Made by a program: the position numbers and the translations under genes. Under the pieces are notes generated by a model. That model had not been told where the DNA came from. It did no database searches and worked only from the letters and a program-made list of their open reading frames with translations. Shown one piece after another: positions 40,198-49,542 of a DNA stretch of 64,000 nucleotides. This DNA comes from an uncultured Muribaculaceae bacterium (GTDB lineage: Bacteria > Bacteroidota > Bacteroidia > Bacteroidales > Muribaculaceae). The DNA is taken from assembly GCA_910588065.1 (NCBI GenBank), contig CAJUPZ010000002.1:124001-188000 (forward strand), in the 5' to 3' direction. How positions within the stretch are numbered: position 1 is the stretch's first letter; every line of letters begins with the position of its first letter.

Positions 40198-43100
40198 ATG
40201 GTGAGACACACCGATATTATATATACAGTAATCACCTTCTTGTCGCTGCTGTTGTGCAACAGCACGGTTTCGGCCTTTAATGTTGACAAGTACGCAGCTG
40301 AGTCGCGGCTCGCATCGGGCAAGTGGCGTAAAATCAGTGTCTCTGAATCCGGAGTACACTTCATTTCAAAGGCTACCCTCGTATCCTGGGGCATTTCCGA
40401 CATAAACCGTGCGGTGATTGCAGGCTACGGAGCGCGCAAGGTATCAGATCATCTTACGGCTGACTCATATATTGACGACCTTCCCGAAGTACCTTACCTG
40501 CGCACGGATGATGGTATATATTTTTATGGCGTGGGGCCTGAGGCTGTGGCTTTTGATGATGACGGCCATATCACATCATCGCTTAACCCGTTTACAACAA
40601 AGGGCTATTACTTCATATCACAAGGTGAGCCGGCAGTGTCAGTTCCGACCGAAGGCAGGGCGGAGGTGACGGCCTCGCCGCAGACAACATTCACACAGCT
40701 CATCAGCTACGAAACAGACAAAGCCAACTATGGCAGCTCCGGCCTGATTTTTCTTGGCGATGACTTCCGCTTCACACCGCGAAGGTCCTACAGTTTCGAG
40801 CTTGTGGACAAAGTGCCGTCGACCCCGGTTTGGATTCGCTACTCCGCAGCTTCAAAGGTGGCCGGCAAATCAGAATTCTCGCTCTCCACTTCAGGCGAGC
40901 GGATTGCTGAAGCAACATTATCCCTGGCAGCTGTTTCCGGTTCAAACTATGGTGTATATGGCTCAGCATCAGCAACTATAGCATACGATGGCGGGGAATT
41001 GCCTCTGGAAATCACTTTCTCCGCTCTCGGCAGCGTCAGCAATGCAAATCTCGATGCTATTTTTGTGAACTACACAAAGCGGATTGCCCTTAGCGGTTCT
41101 ATCGCATATTTTAACGCATCATCCACTTCTGTAGCTCTTGCCGGAGCTGATGAATCAACAATTGTGTGGGATGTGACTGACCCGTTGGAGGTTAAGCAGA
41201 TGAACACCGCGCTGTCCGATGGCTCGGCTGTGTGGACAAATGACTATACCGGCCGACGCAGCTACGCCGCGTGGTCCTCCGGAGCAAAACTTCCCGTGCC
41301 TGCCGATGAGGGGTATGTGGCTAATCAAAATCTACATGCGCTTACCACACCGGATATGGTTATCGTCACTGTGGCGCAGTTTGAACAGCAGGCAAAACGC
41401 ATTGCCGACATTCACCGTCAGCACGATGGCATGACAGTTGAGGTTGTGGTGCAAAACGATATTTTCAACGAATTTTCATCCGGTTCTCCGGACTTCGGCG
41501 CTTTCCGCAAGTTTTTTAAAATGCTCTATGACCGAGGCACCTCTGACTCAAACCTGCAATATGCCCTTCTCTTAGGCCGCCCTACATTTGATATCAGGGG
41601 AGTGACCCCTAATGCCGCTGTTTGGCCGGATCCCGTGATGCCCTCCTGGCAGTCTGCCGAGAGCATGATTGAAACGGTGTCGTTCACCTCCGACGACTAC
41701 CTCGCATTTCTCGAAGATAACTCCGGGCTTCGTCCCGGGGCAGAGCGCTATTCCATTGCTGTCGGAAGGATTCCGGCAGGCAATGATGCCGATGCCAAGG
41801 CGTATGTCGACAAACTGGAACAGTATATCACCGCTCCACCTGCCGGCGATTGGCACAACCGTGTGATTGTGACCGCTGACGATGGTGACATGGGTATCCA
41901 CATGACCCAGACCGATGAACTGGTCGATGCAATGAGGGCCAATCCAAAGGGGCGCGACATGGTGTATGACAAGGTGTACATCGATGCCTATCCGCTTGTC
42001 GGTGGGGTTTGTGAGGCCGGCCGCTCCGAGCTCCACAGACTCATTGATGCCGGTGCCGCATGGTGGACATATACCGGACATGCGAATAAATACTACCTCA
42101 CCGCTCAGGGAATTATGACCCTCAACGATATCAACACTATTTCAAACCGCAGGCTGCCGGCATTTTTCGGCGCAACCTGCTATTTCATGCAGTGGGACGG
42201 TTTTGAACAGAGCGGTGCTGAAAAGCTGTTTTTCCGCCCAAATGCCGGAATCATCTCTGCTATCACAGCCACGCGTCCGGTCTTTATATCCGAAAACTCC
42301 ATGCTTAGCCGAGCGCTCGGACGTCAGATGTTTGCAACTGACGCGTCCGGGCAGCCTCTCACCATAGGCCAAATGCTCCGCAATGCAAAGAATGCCCTCG
42401 GAGCTGACGCCGGAACCTCAAACACCAATAAACTCCGCTATGCCCTCATGGGTGACCCCGCCATGAGAGTATCTACCGGCAGCAGGGATATTGTTGTGAA
42501 TGATATCGACGGAGTAAAGCCGGAGGGCGATACTGACATTGTGCTTTCCGGCAAAAGCCGTGTTTCAATCAATGGCACAGTCAGAAATACAGACGGCGAT
42601 ATATGCTCTGATTTCAACGGTCCTATTTCGCTGACTCTTTATGATGCCGACCGAAGTGTCACAACTCTCGGACGGAATATTGACGGCACCACCGGCAAAT
42701 CTGTTGTTTTTGACACACACGGTGAAAGACTATATGCAGGCGGCGACTCTGTGGCTGCGGGACACTTTTCCATAGACATAGCAATGCCGGCTGAGCTTGC
42801 CGACAACTACCGCAATGCGCTTTTGAGTCTAAATGCAACTGACGGCGCGACATTTGCCACTGGTGCTTTCACAGACTTCTACGTGTATGGCTCGGATGAG
42901 GATGCTCCGGCCGACACTGTTCCGCCGGTTATTGACGCATTCTATCTCAACCATCCCTCCTTTGTGAGCGGAGATGCGGTCAATGATTCACCGATGCTCA
43001 TCGCCCGTGTTTATGACAACGTCGGCATTAACCTGTCTTCTGCAGGCATCGGTAGAACAATGTCGCTCAAACTCGATGGAGTACGCTCCCTTGATGGGGT

Positions 43101-43578
43101 TGTAAATTACTACACCCCGGCCTCTGACGGCACCGCCGGCGGCTCAATAGCATATCCGCTGACCACCCTTCAGCCGGGCAGACATGACCTTACCCTCAGA
43201 GTTTACGACACATCCGGCAACTATGCTGAAAGCACCATAGAATTTACGGTAGACCCGTCGCTCGTGCCGGAAATATATGAAGTGTACACCGATGCTAACC
43301 CCGCCTCGGTTGAAGCCAACTTCTTTATTAACCACAATCGTCCGGACCAGACCCTGACAGTGACAATGAGTGTATTCAATCTCATGGGGTCGCTCGTGTG
43401 GAGCAAAACAGTTACGGACAGAAGTGATATGTTTACCTCAGCGCCCATAACATGGAATCTTCATGACCTCGCAGGACACCGCGTCGGCAGAGGAATATAT
43501 ATCTACAGGGCCGAAATAACAGTTGACGGCAAGCGCCGCCTGTCAAAAGGCAACCGCATTGCTGTTACCGGAAAATAA
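40198..43578 (+). CDS. porU: Type IX secretion system sortase PorU (C25 peptidase family)
   Basis: A 1126-residue secreted protein (signal VITFLSLLLCNSTVSA). A long beta-rich N-terminal region is followed by a gingipain-like C25 domain. The catalytic pair is His628 (WTYTGHANKY) and Cys661 (FFGATCYFMQWDG), 33 residues apart, the same spacing as His657/Cys690 in P. gingivalis PorU. The C-terminus (VGRGIYIYRAEITVDGKRRL) is a T9SS-type Ig/CTD fold. PorU removes the CTD signal from cargo at the cell surface and joins the cargo to lipopolysaccharide. porV, its usual neighbour, is not next to it here. Confidence 0.93.
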   Translation: MVRHTDIIYTVITFLSLLLCNSTVSAFNVDKYAAESRLASGKWRKISVSESGVHFISKATLVSWGISDINRAVIAGYGARKVSDHLTADSYIDDLPEVPYLRTDDGIYFYGVGPEAVAFDDDGHITSSLNPFTTKGYYFISQGEPAVSVPTEGRAEVTASPQTTFTQLISYETDKANYGSSGLIFLGDDFRFTPRRSYSFELVDKVPSTPVWIRYSAASKVAGKSEFSLSTSGERIAEATLSLAAVSGSNYGVYGSASATIAYDGGELPLEITFSALGSVSNANLDAIFVNYTKRIALSGSIAYFNASSTSVALAGADESTIVWDVTDPLEVKQMNTALSDGSAVWTNDYTGRRSYAAWSSGAKLPVPADEGYVANQNLHALTTPDMVIVTVAQFEQQAKRIADIHRQHDGMTVEVVVQNDIFNEFSSGSPDFGAFRKFFKMLYDRGTSDSNLQYALLLGRPTFDIRGVTPNAAVWPDPVMPSWQSAESMIETVSFTSDDYLAFLEDNSGLRPGAERYSIAVGRIPAGNDADAKAYVDKLEQYITAPPAGDWHNRVIVTADDGDMGIHMTQTDELVDAMRANPKGRDMVYDKVYIDAYPLVGGVCEAGRSELHRLIDAGAAWWTYTGHANKYYLTAQGIMTLNDINTISNRRLPAFFGATCYFMQWDGFEQSGAEKLFFRPNAGIISAITATRPVFISENSMLSRALGRQMFATDASGQPLTIGQMLRNAKNALGADAGTSNTNKLRYALMGDPAMRVSTGSRDIVVNDIDGVKPEGDTDIVLSGKSRVSINGTVRNTDGDICSDFNGPISLTLYDADRSVTTLGRNIDGTTGKSVVFDTHGERLYAGGDSVAAGHFSIDIAMPAELADNYRNALLSLNATDGATFATGAFTDFYVYGSDEDAPADTVPPVIDAFYLNHPSFVSGDAVNDSPMLIARVYDNVGINLSSAGIGRTMSLKLDGVRSLDGVVNYYTPASDGTAGGSIAYPLTTLQPGRHDLTLRVYDTSGNYAESTIEFTVDPSLVPEIYEVYTDANPASVEANFFINHNRPDQTLTVTMSVFNLMGSLVWSKTVTDRSDMFTSAPITWNLHDLAGHRVGRGIYIYRAEITVDGKRRLSKGNRIAVTGK

Positions 43579-43610
43579 CCTTCATAATACCAACTTTACA
43601 ATCAGCTTTT

Positions 43611-45167
43611 ATGCTAAGAATAAACCACTCTATCATCCAAAAGGCGGCATTATCACTTTGTATCTTGTCAGCCGAATCACTTTTTGCTCAATGGAACACA
43701 GTGCCTCCCGACGCTGTGTTGCCGGACTGGCGCAAGGAAGCGCCTGCCGTTGTACACCCCGATTCCTCACTCGTGAGGCTTTACGAAAAAGCGTGGGAAA
43801 CTGCATCAGGCCGTGTCAGACGAGGCCCCGACAATATGGTGGCGTCGCCTTATCTCGATGAAAATTGCTATGACGACCAGATTTGGATTTGGGACGGTTG
43901 CTTTATGGTGATGTTCTCGAAATATGCCCCGGAATCTTTTCCCGGCAAAGAGACCCTGATGAATTATTACGCGCCGATACATGAGGGTGCACCCAGTCCG
44001 TTGAGAATCCATCTCCGTGACAATCCACCGCTGTTTGCGTGGACAGAGAAGGAGAATTTCATATTCTCCGGCGATACCACCCATATCGACTTCATACTTA
44101 AAGATAAAAAATATCTTCAGCGCCATTACGACTACTTCAATTCACTTGAACACGGCTCAAGAGATGAAGCATTGTCTCCCCAGCCGATATATATGACAGT
44201 GCACCGTGACAGCTGCGGCAGGGCTGACGGCTACTCATGTACAGGCAACAGCTCGGGCATGGACAATACTCCCAGAGGCAGAGATTTCGGCGGTTGGAAT
44301 TCAATCAGATGGATCGATGCCATATCACAGCAGGCGCTCGCGGCAGAGAATATAGCCGAACTGCTTGAACTCCGTGGCGATGCCGCTGCAGCAGTCAAGT
44401 GGCGCAACGAATACAGCAGACTCAAAGAGATTGTGAACCGCGACTACTGGGACGACAAAGACGGCTTCTATTATGATATAGCGGTTGACTCATCCGAGCC
44501 GTCACGGGTCATGACCCCGGCTTCGTTCTGGGCCATGATGGCCGGTATTCCCGATTCTACCCGGGCTGCGCACATGGTGGACAAACTGCTCGACCCGCAA
44601 TTGCTCGGCGGCGAGCGCCCGTGGAATTCCCTTGCAAGAACAGATGCCGACTTTGATTCCGTAACCGGAAACTACTGGCGCGGAGGTATTTGGCTGCCGA
44701 TAGTGTATATGGGCACAAAAGCTCTTGAACGTTATGGCTATACCCAACTCGCAGATTCTCTCGCCCGCAAGGTTGTTGAAATGCAGGCGCGCATATTTGA
44801 AAACACCGAACCTCACACAATTTGGGAATGCTACAGTCCGGTAGCTGACGCCCCCTCCACAGAGCACGGGCGCATTGTGCGTCAGGAATTCTGCGGCTGG
44901 TCCGCCCTCGGCCCGATATCCCTCTTTATAGAGAATATCCTCGGATTTCGCAATGCCAATGCTCTTACACGGACTCTAACCTGGGATGTCAACACTGCCA
45001 ACGGTGTTCATGGCTTGCGTGACCTCAAATTCGGAGATATAGCGACATCGCTGATTTACAACCCTGACAAAAAAGCGATAGATGTCACTGCAAACCGCCC
45101 CTTCACACTGATAGTCAGCGGCACTCCCCACAAAATACCAGCCGGCACTACCACCATCCCCCTCTGA
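43611..45167 (+). CDS. GH63/trehalase-like alpha-glycosidase
   Basis: A 518-residue exported enzyme (signal up to SLFAQ) with an (alpha/alpha)6-barrel of the MGH1/GH63-GH37 group. Landmarks: QIWIWDGCFMVMFSKYAP, the substrate-site motif SGMDNTPRGR (a catalytic Asp candidate), GNYWRGGIWLPIVYM and the acid-bearing ENTEPHTIWECYSP followed by EFCGWSALGP. It should release alpha-linked glucose or mannose from oligosaccharides in the periplasm; the exact substrate is not readable. It starts 32 bases after porU and may share its transcript. Confidence 0.82.
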   Translation: MLRINHSIIQKAALSLCILSAESLFAQWNTVPPDAVLPDWRKEAPAVVHPDSSLVRLYEKAWETASGRVRRGPDNMVASPYLDENCYDDQIWIWDGCFMVMFSKYAPESFPGKETLMNYYAPIHEGAPSPLRIHLRDNPPLFAWTEKENFIFSGDTTHIDFILKDKKYLQRHYDYFNSLEHGSRDEALSPQPIYMTVHRDSCGRADGYSCTGNSSGMDNTPRGRDFGGWNSIRWIDAISQQALAAENIAELLELRGDAAAAVKWRNEYSRLKEIVNRDYWDDKDGFYYDIAVDSSEPSRVMTPASFWAMMAGIPDSTRAAHMVDKLLDPQLLGGERPWNSLARTDADFDSVTGNYWRGGIWLPIVYMGTKALERYGYTQLADSLARKVVEMQARIFENTEPHTIWECYSPVADAPSTEHGRIVRQEFCGWSALGPISLFIENILGFRNANALTRTLTWDVNTANGVHGLRDLKFGDIATSLIYNPDKKAIDVTANRPFTLIVSGTPHKIPAGTTTIPL

Positions 45168-45194
45168 AAGACACCAACTTTTATAAAATAGAAC

Positions 45195-45236
45195 AGGAGG
45201 TAAACACCGATGATTGGTGTTTACCTCCTGCTCTAT
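45195..45236. repeat. 42-bp hairpin repeat, copy 1
   Basis: A 14-bp perfect stem (AGGAGGTAAACACC / GGTGTTTACCTCCT) with loop GATGATT, then GCTCTAT. It is identical over 42 bp to 46677-46718. It lies between the convergent GH63 and ATPase genes, where a terminator would be expected, but lacks a T-run. Confidence 0.95.
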
Positions 45237-45280
45237 TGCTGAAGCTTTAGGCCGCCCAAAGGCATCGTTTCGTAAGTTGT

Positions 45281-46585
45281 CTATTTGCCGAGAAGCCATC
45301 GCCATGCAGGTATTCCATGGATCGTTTTGCCATCATCTGTTATTATTTCATCATGCCGGTCTGCTGTGATAATTAGAAGATTATCACAGTTTGTGGCATT
45401 GGATGCTTCAATAAGACCATTTATTTCTCTATTACGGGTTTCCTCATCAGTCATGTCCCATGTGACCTGTATTAGTTGGGCTATCTCAGTCCCACGCTGA
45501 ACTACAAAATCACATTCGCCCTTGCCTTGATAATAGTATATCTTGTCAACGGGTGTGCGCTGACGATAAAGCTGTAAAAATACCGTATTTTCAAGTTTCT
45601 TGCCATCATCATTGGCTTGTGGCAAAAGCACAGCATCTCTCAGTCCATTGTCGATACAGTAGTATTTCGGTTGTGAGCTTTCCACTTTCTGAAGTGACTT
45701 GCTGTAATTGGGTATGCGCAGAAACATAAATATATCACACGCATAGCCGGCCCAATCATAGAGATTGTCTTTGCTTACTCTCAGTCCCCGTGATTTTATG
45801 TCCCCATGTATTGCCCGTATTGATGTCGGCTTTGTGAGGTTTGACATAATCCTTTTCAGATAATAACGGAGCACCTCTATATTTGACAAATTATAATGTT
45901 CTACTAAATCCTTCAGTAGCATCGTGTCAAAATAGCCTTGCAGGATTTTGGCTTTTTGCAGAGGATTATCCGTCAGCACAACTTCCGGGAAACCACCTTC
46001 ATTATTGTAGTCAAAAAACGCATTGCGTATCTTTGCAAGATCACTTTCAAGCCAACCTTCGGCATCAACCCCCTTGAATTCACAGTATTCACGGAATGAG
46101 AGCGGCAATGTTTCTTCTTCCTCCGGCCACCCCCGCAAAGCCGACTTGAGTTCAGAACTGAGCATTGTCGCGTTGCTACCGCTTATGTATATGTTTTTGG
46201 AGTAATGTTTGTAAAGACGCATAACAAAATATTCCCATCCTTCGATAAGCTGTATCTCATCAAAGAACATATACACATCTGACATTTCAATGTCAGGGTA
46301 CATCTCCCGGTATGCTTCTATTATATGGTCAAGTTCGTCTGATTTCATTCTTACCAGACGCTCATCGTCAAAACTGACCCATAGAATTCGTTTTCTGTCA
46401 ACACCTTGTGTCAAAAGGTCATTCACAACAACTTCCATTCGGGATGTCTTGCCACAACGTCTTACTCCCGGTATGGTTACGATTTTATTTGTACCGACAG
46501 GTAAAGGGTTATCACGTCTTTTCAAGTCAGTCGGAAACTCCGATTGACGCATCGCGATTTGAGATTTGATATATAGCTTATCCAT
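45281..46585 (-). CDS. AAA_14/DUF4143 ATPase
   Basis: A 434-residue protein with an N-terminal P-loop ATPase domain: Walker A PGVRRCGKTS, Walker B DVYMFFDEIQ, then SGSNATMLSSELKSALRGW. The C-terminal DUF4143 domain ends in a nuclease-like ECDFVVQRGTEIAQLIQV (E-x-DFVV..Q pattern typical of restriction-like folds). This family is abundant and often strain-specific in Bacteroidales; its function is unknown. The gene stands alone between two identical 42-bp hairpins, and two palindromes cover its promoter. It is probably a mobile or defence-type accessory gene. Confidence 0.9.
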   Translation of the reverse strand: MDKLYIKSQIAMRQSEFPTDLKRRDNPLPVGTNKIVTIPGVRRCGKTSRMEVVVNDLLTQGVDRKRILWVSFDDERLVRMKSDELDHIIEAYREMYPDIEMSDVYMFFDEIQLIEGWEYFVMRLYKHYSKNIYISGSNATMLSSELKSALRGWPEEEETLPLSFREYCEFKGVDAEGWLESDLAKIRNAFFDYNNEGGFPEVVLTDNPLQKAKILQGYFDTMLLKDLVEHYNLSNIEVLRYYLKRIMSNLTKPTSIRAIHGDIKSRGLRVSKDNLYDWAGYACDIFMFLRIPNYSKSLQKVESSQPKYYCIDNGLRDAVLLPQANDDGKKLENTVFLQLYRQRTPVDKIYYYQGKGECDFVVQRGTEIAQLIQVTWDMTDEETRNREINGLIEASNATNCDNLLIITADRHDEIITDDGKTIHGIPAWRWLLGK

Positions 46586-46587
46586 AT

Positions 46588-46606
46588 TGTCCTAAATTCG
46601 GGGACA
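46588..46606. promoter_or_regulatory. Operator-like palindrome 1 (TGTCC-N9-GGACA)
   Basis: TGTCC TAAATTCGG GGACA covers the transcription start region and touches the -7 box. Confidence 0.65.
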
Positions 46607-46635
46607 AAGATAGTGATTTTTGTCCTAAAATCAAG
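46605..46635 (-). promoter_or_regulatory. Promoter of the AAA_14 ATPase gene
   Basis: The minus-strand TATCTTTG (46605-46612) has CTTG at 46632-46635 with a 19-bp spacer. Both elements are overlapped by the paired palindromes. Confidence 0.65.
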
Positions 46636-46639
46636 GACA
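46621..46639. promoter_or_regulatory. Operator-like palindrome 2 (TGTCC-N9-GGACA)
   Basis: TGTCC TAAAATCAA GGACA lies exactly 33 bp (about three helical turns) from palindrome 1 and overlaps the -33 box. The shared half-sites and spacing suggest one dimeric repressor binding twice on the same DNA face. Confidence 0.65.
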
Positions 46640-46676
46640 GCTCTTAATTATATTGCTTTAGGGCAACAAAGAGAGT

Positions 46677-46718
46677 AGGAGGTAAACACCGATGATTGGT
46701 GTTTACCTCCTGCTCTAT
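46677..46718. repeat. 42-bp hairpin repeat, copy 2
   Basis: Identical to 45195-45236. It lies 21 bases past the stop codon of the 211-residue gene (minus strand) and upstream of the ATPase promoter. Confidence 0.95.
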
Positions 46719-46739
46719 AAAGTGGGGGAGGGAGCGGGG

Positions 46740-47375
46740 TTATTCGGCGAAGCCTTCGCGCACGAATGAAGCAATTTTTTCTGCGTGGCGCTGTGCTGCC
46801 TCGCTTTCCTTCAATGCGTTTTCAAGAGCGCGGATACGGGCTTTGGATGCTGCGCTTTCGCTTACAACATAGAAATCCTGCATCTCGTATGTGCCGTCAC
46901 CGAGGTCGCGGATAATAGTGTAGCTGGGCTCCATTTCGCCTTTGATCTCTTTTTCAACGAGACGCTCATATGCACCGTAAAAGTGGTCGAATTCTCCTTC
47001 AGCTGATGTGCCGTCACCGGACATATCGCTTACAACACGGCCTTTGAGAGAGCTTCCTGCCTGCTGAGAGTAGGTGATTGCGGCGTTGTTTGCAGCCATC
47101 TGCTTGCCGACATTCTTTGATTTGAATTTGCTGGCGATGCCTACAACCTCACGGCCATCGTCGCCGAGTTTGTCCAGCTTGTCATAGTGGGTGAGAAGAG
47201 CCACTTCAAGGCTGCGGGAGCTGCCGAAGAGTTTCCAACCCTCTTTTTTGTACTCTTTCATCTTTTCTTTTTTCTCCTTGTTGCGGGCTTTCTGCAGAGC
47301 CTTGTTCTGAGCGAATGCATCAGGAGCGGCAGCGATGAGCAGGGCTGCCATGAAGAGCATGATAATCTTTTTCAT
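46740..47375 (-). CDS. Conserved periplasmic protein of the caspase cluster
   Basis: A 211-residue exported protein (signal ending AAPDAFAQ). A lysine-rich helix (KARNKEKKEKMKEYKKEG) leads into GWKLFGSSRSLEVALLTHYDKL, and a C-terminal coiled coil (RIRALENALKESEAAQRHAEK) ends the chain. No named domain was recognised. It is the last gene of a five-gene minus-strand cluster, 44 bases after the DUF4384 gene, and is followed by hairpin copy 2. Confidence 0.75.
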   Translation of the reverse strand: MKKIIMLFMAALLIAAAPDAFAQNKALQKARNKEKKEKMKEYKKEGWKLFGSSRSLEVALLTHYDKLDKLGDDGREVVGIASKFKSKNVGKQMAANNAAITYSQQAGSSLKGRVVSDMSGDGTSAEGEFDHFYGAYERLVEKEIKGEMEPSYTIIRDLGDGTYEMQDFYVVSESAASKARIRALENALKESEAAQRHAEKIASFVREGFAE

Positions 47376-47419
47376 TGCACTTTTGGTTTAAATTGATTGT
47401 TAATTTGATGTAGTATGAT

Positions 47420-48295
47420 TTATTTGTTACGTATCTCAATTCCTATACGTGAGGCGCCCATGCGCGTGTCACGGCGGCGGGCATCGGCGAGCCATTTGTT
47501 GAATGCGCTCAGGCTCAGCGAGGCCGGCACACCTTCGGTCGACACCATTCCGGGGGGTGTGAAGCGGTTGGGTGAGAAGAGCACTATTATCTGGTTTCGT
47601 TCCACTTCGGAGTCGGTTGTCATCACGAGTTCATCCACATCAGCAGGGGAGTCAGCTCCGTCGGCGCGCTCTGTGGAGAAGAATACATACTCTTTGCTGC
47701 GGCGGGTCTGCACAAGGCCGTCGCTGTCGTTGACATACGGCAGCAGGCGGTAGGCGGTGTTTGACGCATCAGTGAGATACACTGCTATGTAGCCGTCAAG
47801 CGGGGCGCGGAAATAAAGTCCGAGTTGCTCTCCGGCAGTGAATGATGTTGTGCGCGATGAGAGGTCGCTGCCTCTGAGAGTGGCCGCCTCGAAGGATACA
47901 GCTTCGTTGCCCAACGCACGTGCCTGGCCGCTGACGGTACATGTCACTACATAGTGGCCTTCGTTGTCAAGGTCAATAATGTATTTGGGGTCTGAGGTGT
48001 CGGCAATCCATTCGCCGCGCACTTCTGTGGTGCTTAGCGAGGAAAAAATGTTTTCGCCGTCGTTTGTGTCAAGACTGTATGTGTCGTTGGACATCACTTT
48101 GCCAAACTCCTTTGCAAGGGCTTCCAGCCTCGCACCCTCCAGAGCAAGCCTCTTGCATTCGTCAAGCGACTGGTGGCTGTCACCGTAGTGGGTATACGTG
48201 GCTGTGAGCTTCTTTACATCGTCGGCCTTTGCTGTGGAAAGTGAGGAGAAGACGAGTGTGAGAAGTATGATATGTAGTAATCTGAATCGAATCAT
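47420..48295 (-). CDS. DUF4384 protein of the caspase cluster
   Basis: A 291-residue exported protein (signal ending LSTAKA). The N-terminal domain (about 25-130) is an LPP20/FlgT-like fold with ECKRLALEGARLEALAKEFG. The C-terminal DUF4384 domain (about 155-250) has TAGEQLGLYFRAPLDGYIAVYL and YRLLPY, followed by NQIIVLFSPNRF. DUF4384 often accompanies caspase or kinase modules in bacteria. The start lies 2 bases after the caspase stop, so translation is coupled. Confidence 0.82.
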   Translation of the reverse strand: MIRFRLLHIILLTLVFSSLSTAKADDVKKLTATYTHYGDSHQSLDECKRLALEGARLEALAKEFGKVMSNDTYSLDTNDGENIFSSLSTTEVRGEWIADTSDPKYIIDLDNEGHYVVTCTVSGQARALGNEAVSFEAATLRGSDLSSRTTSFTAGEQLGLYFRAPLDGYIAVYLTDASNTAYRLLPYVNDSDGLVQTRRSKEYVFFSTERADGADSPADVDELVMTTDSEVERNQIIVLFSPNRFTPPGMVSTEGVPASLSLSAFNKWLADARRRDTRMGASRIGIEIRNK

Positions 48296-48297
48296 GT

Positions 48298-49539
48298 TCA
48301 GTCAGCAGTGAGTTTTTTAGATGAGTATGTCCGCCTCATGTTGCCTGAAAGTGACACCTGGGGAGTCTGCGGCTTGCGGTTGATGAGGTTTGACTGACGG
48401 GTCACATTGGCTTTCACATCCTCGGCGAGGTCGGCGAGGGTGACATTGCCGCGTGTCTGTTGTAGTTTTTTCAGCAGGTAATATGTGAACAGTCCGTGGT
48501 TTTTCTCGGCGTAGGGCAGGGCGGTTTCCTGAGCGGATGTGGCGCTGAGTATAAACATATTGCCCTGTGGAGCCACCTCTTTGGCCTTGATTGCCACACC
48601 ACGGGTGGCAACAAGCATACCGTCGCCACGGTTTGAGCCGCTGAAGCAGGCGTCAAGAAACACCATTATGTTTTCGGCGCCGGAGTTACCGAGTTCGTTG
48701 TAGAGTCTGCTCAGCGGATAGCAGCTTTCGGCAGTCAGCGGGTCACCGTCAACAGGCAGGAGCAAGGCGTCCTTGGTGTTTTCGTCAGGCATACCGTGGC
48801 CTGCGTAATACACTATCAGGTCTGTGCCTGGACCCATTGATTTGACGCTGTTTTTGGTCTGAGCCACCGCACGGAGCAGCGCGCCGAGGGTAGCGTCCTG
48901 TTGAACAATGATGTTTTCCTTAGGCAGACCGAGGGTATGCTCGATATATTGTGCAACTGTCTCACCGTCATGGATAGCTGATTCAACGCGTGGCACACCG
49001 GCATAGTTTTCATTGGCGATAACGAGCGCGAAAGTGTTGGCATTCTTTGTCCGGGCCTGCGGTATGTTTTCGTCAACATCCGATTTGCGGGTCACTTTCA
49101 GGCTCTTGGCCACGGGAGTGTTTGCAGCCAGTGCATTGCCGCTGTTAGCATTGCGGAGTATTGCCTCAAAGTCGATGTCCACATTGGTGGCGGTGTAGTT
49201 CAGAGCCAGGTCGTTGTTGTACACATACTCTTTGGCGGTGGGGGTGACAAATGTGAGCGAGGCAATGCGCACCTCGTCGTTCACAATAATGTATTTGGGG
49301 TTGCGGAAGTGTATTCCGGCCCAGTTGCTTTTGAACAGTTCGGCCTCGTTGTTGGCAAGGGGCACTCTCACATACATTGGCCCGTAGCTTGATTCAACGA
49401 GATACACCTCGTTTGCCGCATCGTACGGTTTCAGCTCAAGGTCTGTGAGCCTGAGGCGGCGCGCATATTTTTCAAGATATTCTTTTTCGGCCTCCCGGCA
49501 TGCGTTGGCGTACTCTGTGCGTATTGTGGCATCGTTCAC
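48298..49539 (-). CDS. Caspase-family (C14) peptidase, probably split from the TPR protein
   Basis: A 413-residue frame from GTG 49539. Residues 1-125 belong to a linker domain also present in the propeller protein of this cluster. Residues 165-400 are a metacaspase-type C14 domain with catalytic His248 (IVYYAGHGM) and Cys298 (MVFLDACFSGS). There is no signal peptide, although all its neighbours are exported. The frame continues upstream: TGA (49543-49545), then the last codons of the TPR gene, in the same phase with only CGG between. It therefore looks like the C-terminal half of one TPR-linker-caspase protein of about 874 codons. Without read-through it would be a cytoplasmic product from a weak GTG start. 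Confidence 0.85.
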   Translation of the reverse strand: MNDATIRTEYANACREAEKEYLEKYARRLRLTDLELKPYDAANEVYLVESSYGPMYVRVPLANNEAELFKSNWAGIHFRNPKYIIVNDEVRIASLTFVTPTAKEYVYNNDLALNYTATNVDIDFEAILRNANSGNALAANTPVAKSLKVTRKSDVDENIPQARTKNANTFALVIANENYAGVPRVESAIHDGETVAQYIEHTLGLPKENIIVQQDATLGALLRAVAQTKNSVKSMGPGTDLIVYYAGHGMPDENTKDALLLPVDGDPLTAESCYPLSRLYNELGNSGAENIMVFLDACFSGSNRGDGMLVATRGVAIKAKEVAPQGNMFILSATSAQETALPYAEKNHGLFTYYLLKKLQQTRGNVTLADLAEDVKANVTRQSNLINRKPQTPQVSLSGNMRRTYSSKKLTAD

Positions 49540-49542
49540 CCG

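Noticed and set aside
43523..43861. 112-codon frame across the porU end and GH63 start
   Set aside because: It overlaps two well-supported genes in another phase and has no recognisable content.
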